Source of the DNA: DASVBJ01 sp036375895
GTDB lineage: Bacteria; Actinomycetota; Actinomycetes; JACCUZ01
Direction of reading: 5' to 3'
DNA length: 20,225 nt
Assembly: GCA_036375895.1 (NCBI GenBank)
Contig: DASVBJ010000341.1
Span: forward strand, 1 to 20,225
In this document: positions 7,049 through 12,871 of the stretch, in pieces
Position numbering within the stretch: the stretch's first letter is position 1
How the letters are laid out: each line of letters opens with the position of its first letter
The notes under the pieces: model-generated
Databases searched by the model: none
What the model saw: the letters and a program-made list of their open reading frames with translations, nothing else
What the model was told of the DNA's origin: nothing
Program-made: the position numbers and the translations under genes

Positions 7049-7804
7049 TCAGTGGGCGGGAGCCGCCAGGCCGGGCTGGTCGAAGGTCGACGGCCGGTGC
7101 AGCAGGCCGGCGCGGTCGACCGGCCACACGATCGTGAAGGCCCGGCCGACGACGTCGCTCACCGGGACGAAGCCGCTCGAACCCGGCTGCTCGGCATGGG
7201 CCCGGGAGTCCTCGGACACCGACCGGTGGTCGCCCATCACCCACAGCATGCCCTTGGGCACCGTCACGGAGAACGGCGTCTCGGTGGGCTGGTCCCCGGG
7301 GTACACGTACGGCTCGGCGAGCTCGACCCCGTTGACGCTCAACCTGCCGTCCTTGCCCACGACCTTGTCGCCGCCGACGCCGATGACCCGCTTGATCAGG
7401 TCCTCCTCGCCGGCCGCGGGGGCGAGCCCGACGAAGACGAGCGCCTTGCGGATCGCGCCCCGGACGCCGCCGTCCTGGACCTGCTCGCCGGGCCCGGCCA
7501 GCCAGCCGCCGGGGTCGCGGAAGACCACCACGTCGCCGCGGTGGATCTCGTCCGGCTTGTCGGCCAGCTTGTTGACGAGGACCCGGTCGTTGACGAGCAG
7601 GGTGTTCTCCATCGAGCCGGACGGGATGTAGAACGCCTGCACGAGGAAGGTCTTGATGAGCACCGAGATCACCAGGGCGGTGAGCACGATGCCGGGCAGC
7701 TCGCGCATGAACGACCGGCGCGGCTTGCGTCGGCGGGTCGCTGCCCGGCTGGCCCCCGCCGACCCGGCCGGGGGCTCGGGCGGCGTGGGGTCGTCGGTGG
7801 TCAT
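7049..7804 (-). CDS. lepB: Signal peptidase I (second of two tandem copies)
   Basis: A 251-residue type I signal peptidase that removes signal peptides from exported proteins at the outer face of the membrane. A 30-residue Pro/Ala then Arg/Lys-rich cytoplasmic N-terminus precedes one membrane helix (about 36-56). The catalytic Ser64 is in Y-I-P-S-G-S-M-E-N-T-L and the general base Lys138 in L-I-K-R-V-I-G-V; box E follows as M-G-D-H-R-S-V-S-E-D-S-R. There is no C-terminal membrane segment, unlike the upstream paralogue. The ATG overlaps the stop of that paralogue as ATGA, so both are made from one message. The protein appears intact and active. Confidence 0.93.
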   Translation of the reverse strand: MTTDDPTPPEPPAGSAGASRAATRRRKPRRSFMRELPGIVLTALVISVLIKTFLVQAFYIPSGSMENTLLVNDRVLVNKLADKPDEIHRGDVVVFRDPGGWLAGPGEQVQDGGVRGAIRKALVFVGLAPAAGEEDLIKRVIGVGGDKVVGKDGRLSVNGVELAEPYVYPGDQPTETPFSVTVPKGMLWVMGDHRSVSEDSRAHAEQPGSSGFVPVSDVVGRAFTIVWPVDRAGLLHRPSTFDQPGLAAPAH

Positions 7805-8619
7805 GGCCTTTGCCCTCCGCTCCCCGCCCGCCGTCGGCGCCGGCCCATCACGCTCGGCAACGCGACGGCAAGACCTAGAGCGTACGGCGCGGCCGGGGCG
7901 AGCGCCGACGGCGCCCTCACCTCGTCGTACGTGGCCGGGACGCCCAGCCCCGTCCAGTGCGAGGGCGGCCAGACGACCGAGAAGGCCCGGCCGATCACCT
8001 TGCTCTCGGGCACGGTCCCGCCGCCGGGGTCACCCAGGTGCGAGCGGGAGTCGGCGGACTCGGCCCGGTGGTCGCCCATCACCCAGAGCCGCCCCTCGGG
8101 CACGACCTGGTCGAACGTGGTCCCCGACGGCGTGTTGCCCGGGTAGAGGTAGGACCACTCGGCGAGCGGCGAGCCGTTGACGGTGACCCGCCCCTGGGCG
8201 TCGCAGCACTTCACCCGGTCGCCGGGCACGCCGATCACCCGCTTGATGAAGTCCTGCTCGCCGGGCGGCGCGATGCCGAGCGAGGACCCGACGGTGCGCG
8301 CGGCCTTCGCCAGCGGACTGGTCGGCTGCTTCACGTGCGTCTCGGGGGTGAACGAGTCGAGCCCGTTGAAGACGACGATGTCGCCCCGGCGTACGTCGTG
8401 CAGGCGGTAGGAGACCTTGTCGACCAGCACCCGGTCGCCCACCTGCAGCGTGTTCTCCATGGACCCCGACGGGATGTAGAACGGCTGCACGCCGAAGGTG
8501 CGGACGAGCGTGGCCAGCAGCAGCGTCAGGCCGACGAGCAGCACCAGCTCGCGCAGCAGTGAGCGCTGCGCGCCGTAGCGCGACGGGGAGAGGTCGACGT
8601 CCGTCCTCAGCACGGTCAC
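7801..8619 (-). CDS. lepB: Signal peptidase I (first of two tandem copies, two membrane segments)
   Basis: A 272-residue type I signal peptidase. The N-terminal membrane helix is at about 22-42, catalytic Ser53 is in F-Y-I-P-S-G-S-M-E-N-T-L, and Lys126 is in F-I-K-R-V-I-G-V-P-G-D. Box E is M-G-D-H-R-A-E-S-A-D-S-R. A second hydrophobic segment (about 238-258) ends in an Arg-rich tail, so both termini should be cytoplasmic. This topology is also seen in some of the clustered Streptomyces Sip peptidases. Two adjacent cysteines (V-K-C-C-D) lie in the extracytoplasmic domain. The GTG start has only a weak ribosome site; another in-frame GTG is at 8613. It follows rplS, the usual actinobacterial context, and its stop overlaps the next lepB. 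Duplicated copies may differ in substrate preference, which is inference. Confidence 0.92.
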   Translation of the reverse strand: MTVLRTDVDLSPSRYGAQRSLLRELVLLVGLTLLLATLVRTFGVQPFYIPSGSMENTLQVGDRVLVDKVSYRLHDVRRGDIVVFNGLDSFTPETHVKQPTSPLAKAARTVGSSLGIAPPGEQDFIKRVIGVPGDRVKCCDAQGRVTVNGSPLAEWSYLYPGNTPSGTTFDQVVPEGRLWVMGDHRAESADSRSHLGDPGGGTVPESKVIGRAFSVVWPPSHWTGLGVPATYDEVRAPSALAPAAPYALGLAVALPSVMGRRRRRAGSGGQRP

Positions 8620-8660
8620 CGCCCGCGCGAAGGGGGGCGGGTGCGGGCGATCACCGGGCG

Positions 8661-8666
8661 AGCGTA
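8661..8666 (-). promoter_or_regulatory. Possible -10 element upstream of the lepB pair
   Basis: Within the 67-base gap between rplS and lepB the minus strand reads CTACGCTCGCC; TACGCT fits the actinobacterial TAnnnT -10. The same CTACGCT-(T/C)-GCC string occurs in front of ffh. No clear -35 is present, so an internal promoter for lepB is only suggested. Confidence 0.3.
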
Positions 8667-8686
8667 GAGCAGACGAGGTGCGGCGA

Positions 8687-9046
8687 TCAGTTGGTCGCCG
8701 TGGTCTCGCGACGCTCCTTGATCTTGGCCTTCTTGCCGCGCAGCTCGCGCAGGTAGTAGAGCTTGGCCCGGCGGACGTCGCCGCGGGTCACGACCTCGAT
8801 CTTCTCGATGACCGGGGTGTGCACCGGGAACGTGCGCTCGACGCCGACCCCGAAGCTGATCTTGCGGACGGTGAAGGTCTCACGGACCCCGTCGCCCTGG
8901 CGGCGGATCACGACGCCCTGGAAGACCTGCACGCGAGAGCGAGTGCCCTCGATGACCCGGACGTGCACCTTGAGGGTGTCTCCGGAGCGGAAGTCGGGGA
9001 TGTCGCTGCGCAACGAGGCGGCGTCGACGGCGTCCAGCGTCTGCAT
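8687..9046 (-). CDS. rplS: 50S ribosomal protein L19
   Basis: A 119-residue L19, a large-subunit protein at the 30S/50S interface. The sequence shows the family blocks F-R-S-G-D-T-L-K-V-H-V-R-V, R-x-Q-V-F-Q-G-V-V-I, S-F-G-V-G-V-E-R-T-F-P and R-R-A-K-L-Y-Y-L-R. The start ATG at 9046 is preceded by AGGAAGAG about seven bases upstream. The open frame extending to 9154 runs through the leader and is not conserved protein. It is the last ribosomal gene of rpsP-khpA-rimM-trmD-rplS. A 126-base leader after trmD contains alternative hairpins that may control it separately from trmD, which is needed in far smaller amounts. Confidence 0.97.
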   Translation of the reverse strand: MQTLDAVDAASLRSDIPDFRSGDTLKVHVRVIEGTRSRVQVFQGVVIRRQGDGVRETFTVRKISFGVGVERTFPVHTPVIEKIEVVTRGDVRRAKLYYLRELRGKKAKIKERRETTATN

Positions 9047-9066
9047 CGGGGGTCTCTTCCTCGCGG

Positions 9067-9191
9067 TGCCACAGGTCACCCACGTGATCGGTGTGGTTGT
9101 CTGGTCGGCTCCGGCCGGGCGGGTCGCGCTCCCCCTGTGGCAGGGGCGCAGCAAGGACGGGGCAACAGCCGCTCAGTCTGCCACAGGCGGG
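9067..9191 (-). promoter_or_regulatory. Candidate rplS leader with mutually exclusive hairpins
   Basis: Three complementary arms lie between the end of trmD and the rplS ribosome site. In minus-strand order, arm A is CCTGTGGCAG (9187-9178), arm B is CTGCCACAGG (9143-9134) and arm C is CCTGTGGCA (9075-9067). A pairs with B over 10 bp, plus 3 more after one bulged base. B can instead pair with C over 9 bp. The trmD stop (9175-9173) sits next to arm A, so a ribosome finishing trmD would cover A and free B to pair with C, close to the rplS Shine-Dalgarno. The complementarity is read directly; a control role is inference. No U-tract terminator follows. Confidence 0.5.
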
Positions 9192-9979
9192 GAGTCGCGA
9201 TCCAGTCGGCCTCCGGCTCCGGGCCGCCAGCCGGCCTCCGCCAGCACGTCGAGGTCGTGCCGGTCGAGGTCCGCCGGGTCGAGGGCGGCGACGAGGTCGG
9301 GGCGGCGCTCGGCCGTGCGCCGCAGCGACTCGTCGCGGCGCCACCGGGCGATCTGCGCGTGGTTGCCGGACAGGAGCACAGCCGGCACCTCGCGCCCGCG
9401 CCAGGACTCCGGCTTGGTGTACGCCGGGCTCTCGAGCAGTCCGGCGACGTGTGACTCGTCGACGAGCGACTCGGCGTTGCCGATCACGCCTGGCAGCAGG
9501 CGCGCGACCGCCTCGACGATGGCGAGCACCGCCACCTCGCCGCCGTTGAGGACGTAGTCGCCGAGGGAGACCTCCAGCACCCGGAACCGCTCCGCGGCCT
9601 CGTCGAGGACCCGCTGGTCGATGCCCTCGTAGCGACCGCAGGCGAAGACGAGCCAGCGCTCCGTCGCCAGCTGGTGGGCCATCGCCTGGGTGAACGGGCG
9701 CCCGCCCGGGGTGGGAACCACGAGCACCGGACCCGGCTGCGCGGGGCCGGCCTCGGAGGTGACGGCGTCGAGTGCGGCGCCCCACGGCTCGGGCTTCATC
9801 ACCATGCCCGGCCCACCGCCGTACGGCGTGTCGTCGACCGTGCGGTGGCGGTCGCTCGTCCAGCCGCGCAGGTCGTGCACCCGCACGTCGAGCAGGCCGT
9901 CCTCGCGGGCCCGGCCGATGAGGGAGAGACGCAGCGGGTCGAGGTACTCGGGGAAGATCGTGACGACGTCGACGCGCAC
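9173..9979 (-). CDS. trmD: tRNA (guanine37-N1)-methyltransferase TrmD
   Basis: A 268-residue SPOUT methyltransferase that makes m1G37 in tRNA and so prevents +1 frameshifting. The start of the N-terminal domain (V-D-V-V-T-I-F-P-E-Y), D-D-T-P-Y-G-G-G-P-G-M-V-M (about 49-61), the SAM-binding trefoil knot F-A-C-G-R-Y-E-G-I-D-Q-R (112-123) and S-L-G-D-Y-V-L-N-G-G-E (138-148) are all present. So is the S-x-x-D-E-S-H region near 171-177, which holds the catalytic Asp. The C-terminal domain (about 180-250) includes V-L-L-S-G-N-H. The GTG start is three bases after rimM. The last codons form one arm of the putative rplS leader hairpin, so this coding end may have a double role. Confidence 0.97.
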   Translation of the reverse strand: MRVDVVTIFPEYLDPLRLSLIGRAREDGLLDVRVHDLRGWTSDRHRTVDDTPYGGGPGMVMKPEPWGAALDAVTSEAGPAQPGPVLVVPTPGGRPFTQAMAHQLATERWLVFACGRYEGIDQRVLDEAAERFRVLEVSLGDYVLNGGEVAVLAIVEAVARLLPGVIGNAESLVDESHVAGLLESPAYTKPESWRGREVPAVLLSGNHAQIARWRRDESLRRTAERRPDLVAALDPADLDRHDLDVLAEAGWRPGAGGRLDRDSPPVAD

Positions 9980-9982
9980 GGC

Positions 9983-10504
9983 TCACTCCGCCCGGTCGGG
10001 GTCGAGCAGCCCTGGCGGCGGGTCGATGACGATCCGCCGGCCGTCGAGGTCGACGTCAGGCACGATCTCCCGCACGAACGGCACGAGCACCTCGCGACCG
10101 TCGGCCGCGCGCACTGCCAGCACGTCCTGACCGGGCAGGTGCAGGACCTCGGCGAGCTCGCCGACGGGCTCGCCGGCGACGGTCAGCACGTGCAGCCCCT
10201 CCAGCTGGTGGTCGTAGAACTCGTCGGGGTCCACGGGGCGCTCGTCCGGGTCGACGTCGGCGACGAGCAGCACCCCGCGCAGGCCCTCCGCCGCGGTGCG
10301 GTCGGTCACGCCCTCGAAGGTCAGCAGGAGGCGTCCGCTGTGGACGCGACCGGCGGTGATCGTCAGCGGGCCGGCCGTCGCGGGCTCGGTCGCCACCGTG
10401 GCTCCGGGGGCGAGCCGACCCTCCGGGTCGTCGGTGCGGACCTCGACCGACACCTCGCCCCGGATCCCGTGCGGCCGCCCGATGCGGGCGACGACGACCT
10501 GCAT
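9983..10504 (-). CDS. rimM: Ribosome maturation factor RimM
   Basis: A 173-residue RimM, a 30S assembly factor that binds S19. The N-terminal barrel starts V-A-R-I-G-R-P-H-G-I-R-G-E-V, the family signature. The PRC-barrel domain begins near F-Y-D-H-Q-L-E-G-L and continues through G-x-V-x-E-V-L-H-L-P-G-Q-D-V-L-A-V. ATG at 10504 is chosen because GGGAGAG is 8 bases upstream and the protein then starts at the conserved region. The open frame further up runs through a tandem repeat and is not protein-like. It is separated from khpA by 124 bases holding a strong hairpin, so its expression may be partly uncoupled from rpsP. It is followed after 3 bases by trmD. Confidence 0.95.
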   Translation of the reverse strand: MQVVVARIGRPHGIRGEVSVEVRTDDPEGRLAPGATVATEPATAGPLTITAGRVHSGRLLLTFEGVTDRTAAEGLRGVLLVADVDPDERPVDPDEFYDHQLEGLHVLTVAGEPVGELAEVLHLPGQDVLAVRAADGREVLVPFVREIVPDVDLDGRRIVIDPPPGLLDPDRAE

Positions 10505-10520
10505 GCGCACCACTCTCCCG

Positions 10521-10574
10521 GACGACGGGCCATGACAACGAGCGAGGGACGACGAGCCATGACGACGAGCGAGG
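10521..10574. repeat. Tandem direct repeat, two 27-bp copies
   Basis: Two adjacent 27-base units (10521-10547 and 10548-10574) differ at only two positions. Each reads GACGACG-(G/A)-GCCATGAC-(A/G)-ACGAGCGAGG on the plus strand. The block lies between the khpA hairpin and the rimM ribosome site. It is short and GC-rich and has no coding logic of its own. It could be the edge of a dispersed intergenic repeat, which a genome-wide search would show. Confidence 0.75.
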
Positions 10575-10615
10575 GCCGGCGGACGCGGCAGCACGTGCCT
10601 GCCCCCGCCGGCCCT
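10572..10615 (-). terminator. Strong hairpin after khpA (terminator-like or processing site)
   Basis: AGGGCCGGCGG (10572-10582) is exactly complementary to CCGCCGGCCCT (10605-10615), giving an 11-bp perfect, nearly all-GC stem. The 22-base loop contains a further 5-bp stem, GGCAG/CTGCC. It begins 13 bases after the khpA stop. No T-run follows on the minus strand. It may therefore be a U-less actinobacterial terminator, an RNase stop that protects the rpsP-khpA message, or an attenuator before rimM. Confidence 0.6.
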
Positions 10616-10628
10616 GACGGTCGGTCCC

Positions 10629-10868
10629 TCAGCGCTCGTCGACGTCGAGGAAGTCGACGCGGACCCCGCGGCCCGGGCCGAGCGCGCCGACGACGGTGCG
10701 CAGCGCCTTGGCGGTGCGCCCGTTGCGGCCGATCACCTTGCCGAGGTCCTCCGGGTGCACGCGCACCTCGAGGACGCGCCCCCGGCGGTTGTTGCGGTCA
10801 CGGACCCGGACGTCGTCGGGGTGGTCGACGATGCCCTTGACGAGGTGCTCGAGGGCCTCCTCGAGCAT
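10629..10868 (-). CDS. khpA: KH-domain RNA-binding protein KhpA (YlqC family)
   Basis: A 79-residue single KH domain. The RNA-binding loop is visible as V-I-G-R-N-G-R-T-A-K-A-L-R, the GxxG motif of KH proteins, preceded by E-V-R-V-H-P-E-D-L-G-K. In Streptococcus and other Gram-positives KhpA pairs with KhpB and binds many RNAs, affecting cell division and small-RNA function. No khpB is in this window. It starts with ATG two bases after the rpsP stop, which is the conserved place of this gene between rpsP and rimM. The start is well supported, because the family begins with the same L-E-E-A-L-E-H-L-V-K-G-I-V-D-H-P block. Confidence 0.93.
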   Translation of the reverse strand: MLEEALEHLVKGIVDHPDDVRVRDRNNRRGRVLEVRVHPEDLGKVIGRNGRTAKALRTVVGALGPGRGVRVDFLDVDER

Positions 10869-10870
10869 CG

Positions 10871-11380
10871 TCAGCCCTCGTTCCCGGCGGCCTCGGTGGT
10901 CTCGGCGGCCTCGGCGGTCTCCGGCTGCGCGGCCTCGGCGGCCGGGGTGTCCTCGGCCTTGGGCTCCTCGGCAGCCTTCGGCTCGGCCTTCTTCGCGGCC
11001 CTCTTCTTCGGGGTCGTCGCGCCTTCCTTGGGCTCGGCGGCGGCGTCCTTGGCGGCGGCCTCGAAGACCGCCTTCTTGTCGGCCTTGGCCTCGGCGGTCT
11101 TCAGGGTGCCCTCGGCGCCCGGCTCGCCCTTGAACTTCTGCCAGTCGCCGGTGACCTTGAGGATCGCGGTGACGGGCTCGGTCGGCTGCGCGCCCACGGA
11201 GAGCCAGTACTGCGCCCGCTCGGAGTCGACCTCGATCAGCGAGGGCTCCTGGGTCGGGTGGTACTTGCCGATGGTCTCGATCGACCGGCCGTCGCGCTTG
11301 GTGCGCGAGTCAGCGACGACGATGCGGTAGTACGGCGCACGGATCTTGCCCATGCGCATCAGCTTGATCTTGACGGCCAC
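10871..11380 (-). CDS. rpsP: 30S ribosomal protein S16 with long C-terminal extension
   Basis: A 169-residue S16, a small-subunit assembly protein. The conserved domain fills about residues 1-84 (V-K-I-K-L-M-R-M-G, P-Y-Y-R-I-V-V-A-D-S-R, I-E-T-I-G-K-Y-H-P). The second half is an Ala/Lys/Glu-rich tail with no predicted fold. Actinobacterial S16 proteins often carry such tails, but this one doubles the protein. The GTG start at 11380 is preceded by AGGAG 11 bases upstream and gives the canonical M-A-V-K-I-K start. The frame further upstream is not conserved. It is the first gene of the rpsP-khpA-rimM-trmD-rplS group and is preceded by 253 bases likely to hold the promoter. Confidence 0.96.
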   Translation of the reverse strand: MAVKIKLMRMGKIRAPYYRIVVADSRTKRDGRSIETIGKYHPTQEPSLIEVDSERAQYWLSVGAQPTEPVTAILKVTGDWQKFKGEPGAEGTLKTAEAKADKKAVFEAAAKDAAAEPKEGATTPKKRAAKKAEPKAAEEPKAEDTPAAEAAQPETAEAAETTEAAGNEG

Positions 11381-11509
11381 GGGTGTGGGGTCTCCTGAGT
11401 CATGAGGGTGGGCGGCCGGTGCCCCGCGTGGGGTGCGGTGGGCGGCTGCCCGGGGGTGGACACGGCGTACGGGGGAAGAGGGCCCGTCGTACGCCGGGTT
11501 CAGCCGGCC

Positions 11510-11515
11510 ATTGTG
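11510..11515 (-). promoter_or_regulatory. Possible -10 of the rpsP operon
   Basis: In the gap upstream of rpsP the minus strand reads TGGCACAATGG; CACAAT resembles a weak -10. TTCGGC about 19 bases upstream is a poor -35. The leader would be about 120 bases. This is the most promoter-like site I see in the 253-base region between rpsP and the amidohydrolase gene, but support is weak. Confidence 0.28.
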
Positions 11516-11569
11516 CCAGACGCCCCGCGCGCGGGCCGAATCCGCCGATACCAAGATCCTTTGGACGCG

Positions 11570-11593
11570 GACACACCGCCGCGCCGGCGTGTC
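11570..11593 (-). terminator. Hairpin downstream of the amidohydrolase gene
   Basis: On the minus strand GACACGCCG (11593-11585) pairs with CGGTGTGTC (11578-11570), giving nine base pairs with one G-U and a six-base loop. It lies about 40 bases after the amidohydrolase stop and upstream of the rpsP promoter region, where a terminator would be expected. No T-run follows, as is common in high-GC actinomycetes. Confidence 0.5.
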
Positions 11594-11633
11594 TGGTGCG
11601 GGAGCGTCCAGTCGATCTTGTGGGGGCAGGTCG

Positions 11634-12719
11634 TCAGGCGACGATGCGGCCGCGGAGGACGACCCGGGCGGGGTGGGCGAGCGCGCGCAGGTCGGCCAGC
11701 GGGTCCTCGTCGTACAGCACCAGGTCGGCGGGCGCGCCGGGCTCGAGGCCCGGGTGGCCGAGCCAGGCCCGGGCCCGCCAGGAGGCCGCGCCGAGCGCGT
11801 CGGCGGCCGGCAGCCCGACCTGCCGGTGCAGCGCCAGCACCTCGCGTCCGATCAGGCCGTGCGGCAGGACGCCCCCGGCGTCGGTGCCGGCGTAGATCGG
11901 CACACCGGCCTCGTGCGCCGCGCGCAGCGTCGCGTCGCAGCGGGCGTGCAGGTCACGCATGTGGTCGGCGTACTGCGGGAACTTCGCGCCGGCCTGCTCG
12001 GCGTACGTCGGGAAGTTGTCGAGCTGCACCCGGGTCGGCACCAGCGCCGTCCCGCGGGCGGCCATCTGCGCGATGACGTCGTCGGTCAGCCCGGTGCCGT
12101 GCTCGATGCAGTCGATGCCCGCCGCGACCAGCTCGGCCACCGACTGCTCGCCGAAACAGTGCGCCGTGACCCGGGCGCCGAGCTCGTGGGCGCGGGCGAT
12201 CGCGGCGGCGGCCGCCTGGGCGGGCCAGCAGGGCGTGAGGTCGCCCGCGTCGCGGTCGATCCAGTCGCCGACGAGCTTGACCCAGCCGTCGCCGCGCCGG
12301 GCCTGCGTCTCCACCTCGGCGACGAGCTCCTCCGGCTCGACCTCGGCGCCGTAGTTGCGGATGTAGCGCTTGCTGCGCGCGATGTGCCGGCCGGCCCGGA
12401 CGATGCGGGGCAGGTCGTCGCGGTCGTCGATCCACCGGGTGTCGGCCGCGGTGCCGGCGTCGCGCAGCAGCAGCGCGCCCGCGTCCCGGTCGGTGACGGC
12501 CTGCCGCTCCTGGGTCTCCGGCGGCACTGCGCCGTTCGCGTCGAGCCCGACGTGACAGTGGGCGTCGACGAGGCCGGGCACGACGTAGCCCCGCGTGGCG
12601 ATCGTCCGCGCGCCCGGCACGGGCTCGGCGCGGACGAGCCCGTCGGCGTCCACCCAGAGGTCGCGCTCGTCCTCACCGGGAAGGACCACGGCCCGCAGGT
12701 GCAGCGGCTGGACGGTCAT
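11634..12719 (-). CDS. Metal-dependent amidohydrolase family protein
   Basis: A 361-residue amidohydrolase of the imidazolonepropionase-like group. The TIM-barrel metal site is visible: H-x-H in L-V-D-A-H-C-H-V-G (about 51-57), Lys in G-W-V-K-L-V-G-D-W (a likely carboxylated bridge), His in V-T-A-H-C-F-G, His in I-E-H-G-T-G and Asp in Y-A-G-T-D-A-G-G. A small beta-sandwich is formed by the two ends (I-A-T-R-G-Y-V-V-P-G and A-D-L-V-L-Y-D-E-D-P). No signal peptide is seen, so it should be cytoplasmic. The substrate cannot be read; relatives hydrolyse cyclic amides, dipeptides or imidazolone-type rings. ATG at 12719 is preceded by GGGAG five bases away. It is not overlapped with neighbours and seems to be its own unit, placed between ffh and rpsP. 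Confidence 0.88.
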   Translation of the reverse strand: MTVQPLHLRAVVLPGEDERDLWVDADGLVRAEPVPGARTIATRGYVVPGLVDAHCHVGLDANGAVPPETQERQAVTDRDAGALLLRDAGTAADTRWIDDRDDLPRIVRAGRHIARSKRYIRNYGAEVEPEELVAEVETQARRGDGWVKLVGDWIDRDAGDLTPCWPAQAAAAAIARAHELGARVTAHCFGEQSVAELVAAGIDCIEHGTGLTDDVIAQMAARGTALVPTRVQLDNFPTYAEQAGAKFPQYADHMRDLHARCDATLRAAHEAGVPIYAGTDAGGVLPHGLIGREVLALHRQVGLPAADALGAASWRARAWLGHPGLEPGAPADLVLYDEDPLADLRALAHPARVVLRGRIVA

Positions 12720-12754
12720 CGCAGCTCCCTCGCTCTCCTTCGCTGTCCCCCGTT

Positions 12755-12808
12755 CATGATCGGGAGGGGATCCGGGCGTCAGGGCCCCAGCAGCCTTTCA
12801 CGATCATG
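12755..12808. repeat. Inverted-repeat element between ffh and the amidohydrolase gene
   Basis: CATGATCG (12755-12762) and CGATCATG (12801-12808) form an exact 8-bp inverted repeat around a 38-base GC-rich spacer that itself contains GGGGCCCC-like symmetry (GGGCCCC at 12782-12788). It lies just upstream of the amidohydrolase ribosome site. The symmetric ends and intergenic location look like a REP- or MITE-type unit, but only one copy is in this window. An operator is the alternative. Confidence 0.45.
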
Positions 12809-12830
12809 GTGGAGCGGGGCAGCCGGCCGG

Positions 12831-12869
12831 CGCCGGGGTCCGGCACGGCCCGCGCCGGGGTCCGGGACC
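12831..12869 (-). repeat. Short GC-rich direct repeats just after ffh
   Basis: CGCCGGGGTCCGG occurs twice (12831-12843 and 12853-12865), and GGTCC-G-GGACC symmetry is found at 12859-12869, immediately after the ffh stop. These can fold into several GC hairpins on the minus-strand transcript and could end the ffh message, but none has a T-run and no single fold stands out. Confidence 0.35.
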
Positions 12870-12871
12870 GG

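Noticed and set aside
11381..11554. Upstream extension of the S16 frame
   Set aside because: Not conserved protein; the GTG with AGGAG upstream gives the canonical S16 N-terminus, and this region should hold the promoter and leader.
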